From: Saccharopolyspora spinosa NRRL 18395 | Lineage (GTDB): Bacteria; Actinomycetota; Actinomycetes; Mycobacteriales; Pseudonocardiaceae | Assembly (NCBI RefSeq): GCF_000194155.1 | Contig: NZ_GL877879.1 | Span: forward strand, 1,728,805 to 1,792,804 | DNA length: 64,000 nucleotides | Direction: 5' to 3' | Shown here: one piece after another, positions 45,955 through 55,057 of the stretch | How positions within the stretch are numbered: position 1 is the first letter of the stretch | Layout: each line of letters starts with the position of its first letter | Notes under the pieces: generated by a model | Database searches by the model: none | Told to the model about the DNA's origin: nothing | Seen by the model: the letters and a program-made list of their open reading frames with translations, nothing else | Position numbers and translations under genes: made by a program

Positions 45955-47538
45955 GTGCAAAACTACGACGCGATCGTGATAGGTACCGGCCACAGTGGAC
46001 TCATCGGCGCCTTCTACCTCGCCCGTGCCGGATGGCGGGTGCTGATGCTGGAGCGGCGGGACATGGTCGGCGGCACCTGTGTCACCGAGGAGATCTTCCC
46101 GGGCTACCGCGGCAGCAGCGTGGCCAACGCCAGTCACAGCCTCGACCCGCAGATAATCCGGGACATGGAACTGGCCCGGTTCGGGCTAAGGTTCCGGCAC
46201 CCCGCGCTCGGTTCACTCACGATGTTCTCCGACGGGCGCGCGCTGGCGCCGTGGCGCGACCGCAAGCGGCGGCACGCCGAGGTCGTGAAGTTCGCCCGCA
46301 GCGAGCGTGATCCCGACGGCTTCTACGGCGTGCTCGACTTCTTCCGCACGGTGGCGCGGCAGATGGACGTGTCGTTCTACGATCCGCCCCCCAGTTTCGC
46401 GTCCGTGGCCGCACGGTTCCGGACGCCCGCGCAGCAGCGGGCGTTCGAGCAGGTAATGTTCGGATCCGTCGCCGAAATCCTCGAAGAGCACCTCGACTCC
46501 CCTGAGCTGCAAGCGTTCTTCGCCGGCACCGCGGTGGCGACCAACCTCGTCGGCCCGCATACCCCGGGCAGCGCATATTTGCTCCTGCAGCGTCCACTGT
46601 GGGAGGAGTCGATGCGTCGCGCCGGCACCCAGGACGACAACGACCTGATGATGCGCAACAGCGCGCCCCTCGGCGGGATCGGCGCGGTCACCGGTGCGAT
46701 GGCGGAGTCCTGCCGTGCCCTCGGAGTGGAGATCCGCACCGGCGCCGAGGTCACGAAGGTGCTGTGCGAGGACGGGCGGGCGACGGGCGTGGTGCTCACG
46801 GACGGCACCGAGTTCCGGGCCCGGCGCGTGTTGTCCAACGCCAGCGCCAAACTGACACTGACCCGGCTGCTCGGCCCGGCGGATCTTGGCGAGGAGCTGT
46901 ACCGGCGGGCCGAAGCGATCTCGGTAAAGGGCTCGTCGGCGAAGGTGCACCTGGCGCTCGACGGCACCCCCCGGTTCGCGGCCGCGACCTCGGCCGAGGA
47001 GAACGAACTGTTCCTGGGCACCAACTTCCGGGTCGCGCCGAGCCTGGAGGTGTTGCAGCACGCCTATGCCACGGCGGTGGCCGGGAGGTGGACCGACCGC
47101 CCGACGATCACCGGGATCATCGACTCGGCGCACGACCCGTCACTCACCCCGCCGGGCTGCCATTTCGTCAGCCTCAGCGTCCGTGGCGTGCCGTACCACC
47201 TGGCGCACGGCACGTGGGACGAGCAGAAGGACGAGCTGGGCAAGGCCGTCGTCGCGACGCTGGAGGAGCACATTCCGAACCTGTCGCAGGTGCTGGCGGA
47301 CTACCACGTGTACTCCCCGCTCGACCTAGAGCGAGAGTTCGGGCTTCCGGAAGGCAACGGCGCGCACGGGGACATCGTGCCCGGCCACATCTTCAACTCC
47401 CGGCCGATGCCCGGCTGCGCCGGATCGCGCACCCCCGTCCCCGGCCTGTACCTGTGCGGGGTCGGCACCTGGCCCGGGAACTTCATGAGCGGTGTCACCG
47501 GCTACAACGCCGCCCGGCACATGCTTGCCGACGCCTGA
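45955..47538 (+). CDS. FAD-dependent oxidoreductase, phytoene-desaturase-like
   Basis: A 527-residue flavoprotein with N-terminal dinucleotide motif AIVIGTGHSGLIGAFYLARA and C-terminal GLYLCGVGTWPGNFMSGVTG. It belongs to the CrtI/PYROXD2-like group, which oxidises C-C or C-N bonds. No carotenoid genes are near. With cupin, aldehyde dehydrogenase and amidohydrolase genes behind it, oxidation of an amine or alcohol to an aldehyde precursor is plausible. Confidence 0.85.
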   Translation: MQNYDAIVIGTGHSGLIGAFYLARAGWRVLMLERRDMVGGTCVTEEIFPGYRGSSVANASHSLDPQIIRDMELARFGLRFRHPALGSLTMFSDGRALAPWRDRKRRHAEVVKFARSERDPDGFYGVLDFFRTVARQMDVSFYDPPPSFASVAARFRTPAQQRAFEQVMFGSVAEILEEHLDSPELQAFFAGTAVATNLVGPHTPGSAYLLLQRPLWEESMRRAGTQDDNDLMMRNSAPLGGIGAVTGAMAESCRALGVEIRTGAEVTKVLCEDGRATGVVLTDGTEFRARRVLSNASAKLTLTRLLGPADLGEELYRRAEAISVKGSSAKVHLALDGTPRFAAATSAEENELFLGTNFRVAPSLEVLQHAYATAVAGRWTDRPTITGIIDSAHDPSLTPPGCHFVSLSVRGVPYHLAHGTWDEQKDELGKAVVATLEEHIPNLSQVLADYHVYSPLDLEREFGLPEGNGAHGDIVPGHIFNSRPMPGCAGSRTPVPGLYLCGVGTWPGNFMSGVTGYNAARHMLADA

Positions 47539-47564
47539 GTCCACTGCAGAGGGAGACAAACGAC

Positions 47565-47945
47565 ATGCACATCGGACGCGGCATCCCGCAGGGCAGGGAA
47601 ACCGGGCTGCGGTCGTCGACGACCACCGGCCAGGTCTGGTCGGACATCGTGCTCAACGAAGCCGGAACCCGCGCACTTACCATGTATTTCGCGCCCGGCT
47701 CCCGCACGCACTGGCACCGGCACCAGGGTGGGCAGTTGCTGTACACGATCGCCGGGCAGGGTTGGATTCAGGAGCGCGACGGGGAATCGGCGACGCTCGG
47801 TCCTGGCGATGTGTGCTGGACCGAGCCCGGCGTGGAGCACTGGCACGGGTCCGCGCCGGACAGCCAGCTGATCCAGCTCGCCGTCCACTTCGGAGACGTC
47901 GAGTGGGGACCGGGTGTCGCGGACGAGGAGTACCGGTTGCCATGA
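47565..47945 (+). CDS. Cupin-domain protein
   Basis: 126 residues, single cupin barrel. Metal-binding histidines are in SRTHWHRHQGGQLLYTIAGQ and EPGVEHWHG. ATG has AGGGAG upstream. It overlaps the aldehyde dehydrogenase start by 4 bp. Small cupins of this kind (carboxymuconolactone-associated or QdoI-like) can be isomerases or oxygenases. The role here is unknown. Confidence 0.8.
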   Translation: MHIGRGIPQGRETGLRSSTTTGQVWSDIVLNEAGTRALTMYFAPGSRTHWHRHQGGQLLYTIAGQGWIQERDGESATLGPGDVCWTEPGVEHWHGSAPDSQLIQLAVHFGDVEWGPGVADEEYRLP

Positions 47946-49390
47946 GTGCCACCACCTCCCCCGGCCGTGCCGCCGTCGAGCGTCTCGTGGGCAGCGCACC
48001 CGATGGGGACTGTTTCGACGTGTTCGAACCCGCGACCGGCGAACACCTCGCCCGAGTCGCCGAAACGTCCATTGTGGACTTGGAGGCCGCGATCGTCGCG
48101 GCATCGGACGCATTGCCCAGCTGGGCGTCGATGCCGGGCTGGGAACGGTTCGAGGTGCTGCGGCGCTGCGTGGACGCGTTGCGCGAGGTGGCGGACGAGC
48201 TCGCGGACCTGATCTGCGCGGAGACCGGCAAACCGCTCGCGGAGGCCCACGGCGAGGCGGCCAACACGATCCGCTTCTTCGAATGGTTCAGCCACGAAAC
48301 CCTGCGGCTGCACGGTGAGTACTGGCCGGGGATCACCGCCGATCGCGACGCGGCCGTGCTGCGCGAACCGGTCGGGGTCGTCGCTGCCATCACACCGTGG
48401 AATTTCTTCGCATTCCTGGTGGCGTGCAAGGTCGGCGCCGCCATCGCCGCCGGCTGCACCGTGGTGCACAAGCCCGCGGAACAGACCCCGTTGACCGCGC
48501 TCGCTCTCGCCGGGGTGTTCGAGCGGGCCGGGCTGCCTGCCGGGGTCTGGAACGTCGTGACCGCCAGCCGACCCGAGCAGGTCGGTGACGTGCTGCTGAG
48601 CGCGCCCGAGGTCGCGTGCGTGAGTTTCACCGGCTCGCGCACGGTCGGCGAACGGATCATGCGGGCCGCGGCCGGCACGATCAAACGGGTCCTGCTCGAA
48701 CTCGGGGGGAACTCGCCCGCCGTGGTGCTGGCGGACGCCGATCTCGACCTCACCGCCGCCCAGCTCGTGCGGGCGAGGTTCCTCAACGCGGGCCAGGCTT
48801 GCATGGCCGCCAACCGCGTCTACGCCGTCGAGCCGGTCTACGACGCCCTGGTCGAAAAGCTCTGCGAGCAAACGGAAACCCTGCGCGTGGGCGACCCACG
48901 CGAGGCAGGCACGAACCTCGGACCGCTGATCGACCTGGCCGCAGTCAAGCGGCTCGAAGACCAGCTTGCCGCCGCCGTCGGCCAAGGCGGCGAGCTGCTC
49001 ACCGGCGGCCGACGGTCAAGCGAGAACGCCGTGAGCGCGTTCCTCGAGCCTGCCTTGATCGCCGCCCCCGGGGACGCTCCGCCCGCGGTGTTCGGGGAGG
49101 AGATCTTCGGGCCCGCGCTGGCTGTCGTCCGTTGCCGGGATGAAGAGGATGCCGTCCGGCTGGCGAACGCGACCGAATACGGCCTCGCCGGGTACGTCTT
49201 CACGCGTGACCGCCAGCGGGCGCTCGCCGTCGCACGCCGGTTGGTGGTCGGCTCGGTCGCGGTGAACCGCGCGCTGATCAGCGAACCGCAACTGCCCTTC
49301 GGCGGGGCCAAGGCAAGCGGGCTGGGTCGCGAGCGCGGCCGTGCTGGGGTCGAGGAGTTCCTCGAATTCAAGACCGTCCACCTGGGATAG
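47942..49390 (+). CDS. NAD(P)-dependent aldehyde dehydrogenase
   Basis: 482 residues with the ALDH signatures TPWNFFAFLVACKVGAAIAA, LLELGGNSPAVV (catalytic Glu) and NAGQACMAANRV (catalytic Cys), and FGEEIFGPAL. It is closest in style to succinate-semialdehyde dehydrogenases. ATGA-coupled to the cupin. It probably oxidises the aldehyde produced by the FAD enzyme or amidohydrolase. Confidence 0.9.
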   Translation: MSATTSPGRAAVERLVGSAPDGDCFDVFEPATGEHLARVAETSIVDLEAAIVAASDALPSWASMPGWERFEVLRRCVDALREVADELADLICAETGKPLAEAHGEAANTIRFFEWFSHETLRLHGEYWPGITADRDAAVLREPVGVVAAITPWNFFAFLVACKVGAAIAAGCTVVHKPAEQTPLTALALAGVFERAGLPAGVWNVVTASRPEQVGDVLLSAPEVACVSFTGSRTVGERIMRAAAGTIKRVLLELGGNSPAVVLADADLDLTAAQLVRARFLNAGQACMAANRVYAVEPVYDALVEKLCEQTETLRVGDPREAGTNLGPLIDLAAVKRLEDQLAAAVGQGGELLTGGRRSSENAVSAFLEPALIAAPGDAPPAVFGEEIFGPALAVVRCRDEEDAVRLANATEYGLAGYVFTRDRQRALAVARRLVVGSVAVNRALISEPQLPFGGAKASGLGRERGRAGVEEFLEFKTVHLG

Positions 49391-49404
49391 CAGAGGAGAA
49401 CACG

Positions 49405-51009
49405 TTGCCCGACAACGATGTGTGCGTCGTCAATGCACGGGTGATCACGATGGACGACCGGCGCACGGTCGCGGACGCCTTCCGCTTCTGCGACGGCGTC
49501 GTGGTCTCGGTCGGCGACCGGGAAAGCGTGCTGCGCGTGCCCGGCGACCCCGAGATCGTCGATCTCCACGGCGCGACCGTCCTACCTGGACTCATCGATG
49601 CCCACTCACACCTGGAACTGCTCGCGTATGCGTGGGAGATCGCGGAGGACTGCCGCGCCGGCCGGGTTTCCTCGGTCGCCGAGATCGTGGACGTGTTGCG
49701 GGACAAGGCGAACAAGACCCCCACCGGGGAGTGGGTGCTCGGGCAGGGCGAGCACTACCAGCACCTCAAACTCACCGAAGGACGGTATCCCGACCGGCAC
49801 GACCTCGACCAGGTCAGCATGAACCATCCGGTCATGTACCGCGCCAGCTACCACCTCAATGTCTTCAACTCCCGTGCGCTGCAGCTGCTCGGCGTCGACG
49901 ACGACACCCCGGACGCGCCAGGCGGCCGGATCGAGCGGGACACGGACGGCACCGCGACCGGGCGCACCTACGACATGTTCGCCGCCCTCGGCGGACCCCA
50001 GCCGCCCCTCGGAGCTCTCGTCGACGGCATCAAGCGGGCACAGCAGCGGTATCTCAGCGTCGGCGTCACCGCGCTGGGCGACATCATGCTGCACACCGAG
50101 GGCCTCGACGCGCTGCTCGCGCTCGAAGACGATCTCCTGCTCCGCGTCGCCGTCTACCCGAAGCTGCCCACCATACTGTCCAAAGAGGACATCACGTCGG
50201 GCCGGCTCGGCGAGCACTTCGCCACGGCCGATCCGGCACGCCTGCGGCTCAAGGGCGTCAAGATATTCCTCGACGGTGGGCTCACCGCGGGCGCGGCCGC
50301 GCTCCACGACGACTACCCCGGTCAGCCCGGCTATCGTGGCGAACTCGCCTACACCGACGAGGAGGTCTGCGAGATCGTCCGCATCGTCGACGACGCCGAC
50401 CTGCAGATCGCCATGCACGCCATCGGCGACCGCGCGCTCGACCAGGCCATCGACGCCGTTGAAGCGCTGCCCGAAGCCCGGCACGGCGTGCTGCGACACC
50501 GAATCGAGCATGCCGGCAACATGTTCATGACCAGCGAACGGGTCAAGCGACTCGCCCGGGCCGGGATCGTCCCGGTGCCACAGCCAGCGTTCCTGCTCAC
50601 TACCGCGCCCGGCTACATCAAGCACCTCGGGCGGGATCGGATCGGCCCGGTGATGCCGTTCCGCACCTTGATCGACGCGGGCCTGCCCGTCCCGGGCAAC
50701 TCGGACGCCATCGGCATCACCCCCGACCAGCATCACCCGTTCCCCGCGATGCAGGCCGCGATCTCGCGCCGCAGCCAGGACGGGGCGGTGCTCGACCCGC
50801 AGGAGGCGATCACGGTCGACGAGGCAATCGCGATGTACACCCGATGGGCGGCCCACTCGCTCGGCCGCGAGAACGAAATCGGCTCGATCGAAATCGGCAA
50901 GCACGCCGACTTCGTCGTAACCGGGGCCGACCCGCTGACCGCGCCGGACCTGGGTGCGATCACCGTCGAGGCGACGTGGCTGGGCGGCCGGAAGGTCTAC
51001 TCGCGATGA
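49405..51009 (+). CDS. YtcJ-type amidohydrolase
   Basis: 534 residues, TTG start with AGAGGAG upstream. It has the metal site VLPGLIDAHSHLEL (HxH), the carboxylated-lysine region LKGVKIFLDGGLTAG, MHAIGDRALD, RHRIEHAG and GNSDAI (Asp ligand), matching amidohydrolase family 3 (YtcJ, exoenzyme). It hydrolyses an imide, formamide or cyclic amide. ATGA overlap with the permease gene. Confidence 0.87.
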   Translation: MPDNDVCVVNARVITMDDRRTVADAFRFCDGVVVSVGDRESVLRVPGDPEIVDLHGATVLPGLIDAHSHLELLAYAWEIAEDCRAGRVSSVAEIVDVLRDKANKTPTGEWVLGQGEHYQHLKLTEGRYPDRHDLDQVSMNHPVMYRASYHLNVFNSRALQLLGVDDDTPDAPGGRIERDTDGTATGRTYDMFAALGGPQPPLGALVDGIKRAQQRYLSVGVTALGDIMLHTEGLDALLALEDDLLLRVAVYPKLPTILSKEDITSGRLGEHFATADPARLRLKGVKIFLDGGLTAGAAALHDDYPGQPGYRGELAYTDEEVCEIVRIVDDADLQIAMHAIGDRALDQAIDAVEALPEARHGVLRHRIEHAGNMFMTSERVKRLARAGIVPVPQPAFLLTTAPGYIKHLGRDRIGPVMPFRTLIDAGLPVPGNSDAIGITPDQHHPFPAMQAAISRRSQDGAVLDPQEAITVDEAIAMYTRWAAHSLGRENEIGSIEIGKHADFVVTGADPLTAPDLGAITVEATWLGGRKVYSR

Positions 51010-52784
51010 ACACCCGGGCCGCACTGCCGGAGGTCCCGCTCGCCACGAAGCCGGGCCTCGGCCGAACGCTGCGCGGGAGCTCGCTGTGGCTGTGCGTCCC
51101 GGCAGCCCTGTTCATCGTGCTCGTGTACGTCGTGCCGCTCGCCGTGCTGCTGGTCAGGAGCTTCACCGACCCGACTGTCGGGCTGCAGAACTACGGTGCG
51201 GTGTTCGATAACTTCGGGTATGTCCGGACGATCCTGCGCACCATCGGGATCTCCGCGATGGCCACCGCACTGAGCCTGTTGCTCGGGTACCCGCTGGCGC
51301 ACGTCATGGTCACCGCCGGGCCGGGATGGCGGAAGTTCCTGATGCTCTGCGTGATCACCCCGTACGTCACGAGTGTCCTGGTGCGCAGCTTCGCCTGGCA
51401 GGTGATTCTCGGCCGCCAGGGACTGGTGAACAAGCTGACCGAGGTGCTAGGCCTGGGCACGCACGACCTGCTGTTCAGCCCGTTCGCCGTCGCGGTCGGG
51501 ATGACGCACTACATGCTCCCGCTGATGATCCTGCCGCTGACCAGCGTGATGCGGCAGGTCCCGGCGAACCTCGTGCCCGCCGCGCAGAGCCTCGGCGCCG
51601 GGCCCGCCACGGCGTTCATACGGATCTACCTGCCACAGACCAAACCGGGGATCGAAGCCGGGGTCGTGCTGTGCTTCGTCTACGGCGTCGGCGCGTTCGT
51701 GATCCCGGCCATCCTCGGCGGCAACTCCGGCGCGATGCTCGGCGTGACGATCCAGGCGGCGATCGCCCAGCGAGCGGACTACGGTTTCGCCGCGGCCGCC
51801 GCCACCCTCCTCGCGCTGTGTGTGCTGGGGGTCGTGGCGCTGTACAAATGGCGCTTCGGAGGTTCTCTGGAAACCCTTGCAGCGCCACGTAACACGGCCC
51901 AGTCCGGCGCCGCCGTTCCCGGCCGGACATCGGCGGGCGTGCTCACGCGGATGCTGGCCGTGCTGGTCCGGCCGCTCGACACCAGCGGGATCTCGCGCGC
52001 GGGCTGGTTGCTCAAGGCGTACAGCCTGATGGTCGGGCTGCTGCTCCTGCTGCCCCAGTTCATCGCGATCCCGGTGTCGCTGTCGTCGTCGCGCGCGATG
52101 GTGGTGCCGCCGCCCGGCTGGTCGCTCCAGTGGTACCGCAACCTCGCCGACGCGGCGTGGAGTGAACCGATCGTCACGTCGCTTCAGGTCGCGGCCGTGG
52201 TCGCGGTGCTCGCCACCACGCTGGGCACGCTGGCCGCCCTCGGCGTGGTGCGCAGTGGCCTGAGCAGACTCGGCGGGCTGACCAACACGCTCATGCTGAT
52301 ACCGCTGCTGTTTCCCACGGTGGTCGCGGCGGCGGCGATGTTCGTCGCGTTCCTCCCGCTGTATCTCACCGACAGCCGCATCGGGCTGATTCTCGCCCAC
52401 ACCGCGCTTGCCATCCCGTTCGCGTTCATCGTCGTGCTGGCGAGCGCGCGCAAACTCGACCCGAAACTCGAACAGGCCGCGGCGAGCCTCGGCGCCCGGC
52501 CGTGGAAGCGGCTGACCCGGGTGCTGGTGCCGCTACTGCGACCGTCCATTGTGGTCGCCCTGTTCCTCGCGTTCATCACCTCGTTCGACGAGACGTCAAT
52601 GGCGATCTTCCTCAGCGGCGTGCGGGTCAGCACGCTACCGGTTCAGATGTATGACTCGCTGACGATCCAGAGCGACCCGACGATCGCCGCGGCCGCGGTC
52701 GTGATCATGGCGCTGGCCGGGGCCGGCGTCGGGCTGGCGCCCCTGCTGGCCGCTTTGGGCTCCCGGAAGGGCAGGAAGAAATGA
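51006..52784 (+). CDS. Fused ABC permease (PotB-PotC type)
   Basis: 592 residues with two complete permease halves in one chain. The first half (to about residue 280) has LVPAAQSLGAGPATAFIRIY as its EAA-like loop, and the second (about 330-592) has KLEQAAASLGARPWKRLTRV. Normal polyamine-type importers use two separate proteins. About 12 membrane segments in total. Overlaps its neighbours by 4 bp on both sides. Confidence 0.88.
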   Translation: MNTRAALPEVPLATKPGLGRTLRGSSLWLCVPAALFIVLVYVVPLAVLLVRSFTDPTVGLQNYGAVFDNFGYVRTILRTIGISAMATALSLLLGYPLAHVMVTAGPGWRKFLMLCVITPYVTSVLVRSFAWQVILGRQGLVNKLTEVLGLGTHDLLFSPFAVAVGMTHYMLPLMILPLTSVMRQVPANLVPAAQSLGAGPATAFIRIYLPQTKPGIEAGVVLCFVYGVGAFVIPAILGGNSGAMLGVTIQAAIAQRADYGFAAAAATLLALCVLGVVALYKWRFGGSLETLAAPRNTAQSGAAVPGRTSAGVLTRMLAVLVRPLDTSGISRAGWLLKAYSLMVGLLLLLPQFIAIPVSLSSSRAMVVPPPGWSLQWYRNLADAAWSEPIVTSLQVAAVVAVLATTLGTLAALGVVRSGLSRLGGLTNTLMLIPLLFPTVVAAAAMFVAFLPLYLTDSRIGLILAHTALAIPFAFIVVLASARKLDPKLEQAAASLGARPWKRLTRVLVPLLRPSIVVALFLAFITSFDETSMAIFLSGVRVSTLPVQMYDSLTIQSDPTIAAAAVVIMALAGAGVGLAPLLAALGSRKGRKK

Positions 52785-53869
52785 GCGTGGCCACCAAAGC
52801 GACGACGACCCGGCGCGGCTCAGTGAGCCTGCGCGGGCTGACCAAGGAGTACGCCGGCGCACGGGCGGTCGACGGGATCGACGTCGACATTCCGGCGGGC
52901 GAGTTCTTCACCCTGCTCGGTCCGTCGGGCTGCGGCAAGACAACGACGCTGATGATGCTCGCCGGGTTCGTGCAACCGTCCGGTGGCGACGTGCTCATCG
53001 ACGGCCGGGACGTCGCGAACGTCCCGCCGACCCATCGCGACATCGGCATGGTGTTCCAGAACTACGCGCTGTTCCCGCATCTGACCGTGTTCCAGAACCT
53101 GGCTTTCCCGCTGGAGATGCGCCGGCTGCGGCGTCCGGAGATCGCCCGCCGGGTCAGCGAGGCACTCAAGCTGGTCCGGCTGGAACAGTGGGCGGACAGC
53201 TATCCAGGTCAGCTTTCGGGCGGTCAGCAGCAACGAGTCGCGGTCGCTCGCGCGGTCGTGTTCAACCCGCCGGTGCTGCTGATGGACGAACCGCTGGGCG
53301 CACTGGATCGCAAGCTGCGCCTCCAGCTACAGCTGCAAATCCGGAGCCTGCAACGGGAACTCGGGCTGACGGTGGTCTACGTGACGCACGACCAGGACGA
53401 GGCCATGTCCATGTCGGACCGCGTCGCGATCATGCGCCAGGGCAAGATCGAACAGGTCGGGACCCCCACGGAACTTTACGAGACCCCGGTGTCGGTCTTC
53501 GTCGCCGACTTTCTCGGCGACAACAACACGATCCCCGCCCGGATCGTGGACGACCGTCACGTCCGCGTGGGAGACGTCGTGCTTTCCGTGCCGACCCACG
53601 GGCTGGCCGAGGGCACGGACGGCGTCGTGCTGGTTCGGCCGGAGCGAATCCAGATCAGCGACCGGCCGGCCACGTTCTCCGGTGTCGTCCACGAAGCCGT
53701 CTATCTCGGCAGTACCAGCCAGTACGAGGTTGATGTGCCCGGAGCCGGGCGGCTCAGGTGCTCGGTCAGCCACAGCGGGAGTCACACGGTCTGGGAACCC
53801 GGCCGGCGCGTCGGCGTCGAGCTACCAGCCGGGTCTGTTCGCGTCATGCCTAGGTCGGAGAAGGAGTAA
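52781..53869 (+). CDS. ABC ATPase, PotA-like
   Basis: 362 residues. Walker A GPSGCGKTTTLMMLAGF, signature LSGGQQQRVAVARAVVF, Walker B LLMDEPLGALD and the C-terminal TOBE domain after about residue 270 (LVRPERIQIS). Energises the fused permease. Start ATGA-coupled. Confidence 0.92.
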   Translation: MSVATKATTTRRGSVSLRGLTKEYAGARAVDGIDVDIPAGEFFTLLGPSGCGKTTTLMMLAGFVQPSGGDVLIDGRDVANVPPTHRDIGMVFQNYALFPHLTVFQNLAFPLEMRRLRRPEIARRVSEALKLVRLEQWADSYPGQLSGGQQQRVAVARAVVFNPPVLLMDEPLGALDRKLRLQLQLQIRSLQRELGLTVVYVTHDQDEAMSMSDRVAIMRQGKIEQVGTPTELYETPVSVFVADFLGDNNTIPARIVDDRHVRVGDVVLSVPTHGLAEGTDGVVLVRPERIQISDRPATFSGVVHEAVYLGSTSQYEVDVPGAGRLRCSVSHSGSHTVWEPGRRVGVELPAGSVRVMPRSEKE

Positions 53870-53874
53870 CGGAA

Positions 53875-54942
53875 ATGACCACACACGATCCGATCGGGCG
53901 CCGCCAATTCCTGCGCCTGGGTGCGATGGCCTCCGGCACGGTGCTAGGCGCCGGTTTCCTGTCCGCCTGCGGTGGTGGTGGCGGCGCGTCGAGCGAACTG
54001 GTCTACGCCGGGTACGGCGGTTCCTACCAGGACGGTATCAAGTCGGCGATGTTCGACCCCTTCACCCAGTCGACAGGGATCGGTGTCAAGTACACCGCAG
54101 ACGCCAACGACGTCACGAAACTGATTTCGCTGGCCGACGCGGGCCGTTCACAGGACGACATCGCCGACGCGCAAGGCCCGGCGCTCGCCCAGCTGCGCGC
54201 CAGTGGCGCGCTGGAGAAGCTCGACCGGAACGTGGTGACCCACGAGGACGTGGTCAACCCCAGCCTGATCACCGAGTACAGCGTTCCGTATTACCAGTTC
54301 AGCCACAACATCTTCTGGAACGCCTCGATGATGTCCGGCCAGCTGAACTCGTGGGCCGACGTCTGGGACGTGCGTAAATTCCCGGGCAAGCGCGGTTTCC
54401 AGCGACTGCCGTGGTTCACCCTGGAAATCGCGCTGCTGGCGGACGGCGTGGCGATGGACAGTCTCTACCCGCTCGACGTCGACCGGGCCTTCCGCAGCCT
54501 TGACCGGATCAAACCGAACGCGGTGTTCCTGGACAACAACTCGCTCACCAACGCCGTGTCCACCGGCGAACTGGTCACCGCGGACCTGAACTTGTCGCGT
54601 GTGAAGACGATCATCAAAAGCGGGGTCAAACTGGAATACACGTGGAACCAGGCGATGGTCGACGTGGAACAACTGGTGGTGCTCCGCGGCGGCGCCCGCC
54701 GCGACGCCGCGATGAAGGCGGTCCAGTATTCACTCGAACCGGAGACCCAGCTGCGGATCATACGCACCCTCGGCTACACGCCCACGTCTAAGGCCGCCCT
54801 CGCCCAAATCCCGGCGGCCGACGCGAAAGACCTGCCGGGCACCCCCGAAACCGTGGGCACCAGCTTCTACCTCAACGCGTCCTGGTGGGCGGACAACTAC
54901 AAGGCCGTGTCCACCAGGTTCCAGGGCTGGCTCACCTCCTGA
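53875..54942 (+). CDS. Extracellular solute-binding lipoprotein, PotD-like
   Basis: 355 residues. The N-terminus has a twin-arginine motif (GRRQFLRLGAMASG) and a lipobox ending LSAC, so it is exported by Tat and lipid-anchored. The body (ELVYAGYGGSYQDGIKSAMF...) is that of polyamine/putrescine-type binding proteins. Sixth-plus gene of the operon, completing the importer, with 5 nt after the ATPase stop. Confidence 0.9.
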   Translation: MTTHDPIGRRQFLRLGAMASGTVLGAGFLSACGGGGGASSELVYAGYGGSYQDGIKSAMFDPFTQSTGIGVKYTADANDVTKLISLADAGRSQDDIADAQGPALAQLRASGALEKLDRNVVTHEDVVNPSLITEYSVPYYQFSHNIFWNASMMSGQLNSWADVWDVRKFPGKRGFQRLPWFTLEIALLADGVAMDSLYPLDVDRAFRSLDRIKPNAVFLDNNSLTNAVSTGELVTADLNLSRVKTIIKSGVKLEYTWNQAMVDVEQLVVLRGGARRDAAMKAVQYSLEPETQLRIIRTLGYTPTSKAALAQIPAADAKDLPGTPETVGTSFYLNASWWADNYKAVSTRFQGWLTS

Positions 54943-55007
54943 GCCGCAGGCCACGTGCGCGAAGTCACCACGCCTCCTGGCGCTGGTGCTCCCCGCCGTG
55001 GACGATG

Positions 55008-55027
55008 CCAGAACACGGCTGTTCTGG
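55008..55027. terminator. Bidirectional terminator hairpin
   Basis: CCAGAACA, loop CGGC, TGTTCTGG form a perfect 8-bp stem in the 115-bp gap between the converging importer operon and the flavin operon. Confidence 0.6.
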
Positions 55028-55057
55028 TGTCCAGGAGATGTTGTAAGGGACGGTCCG

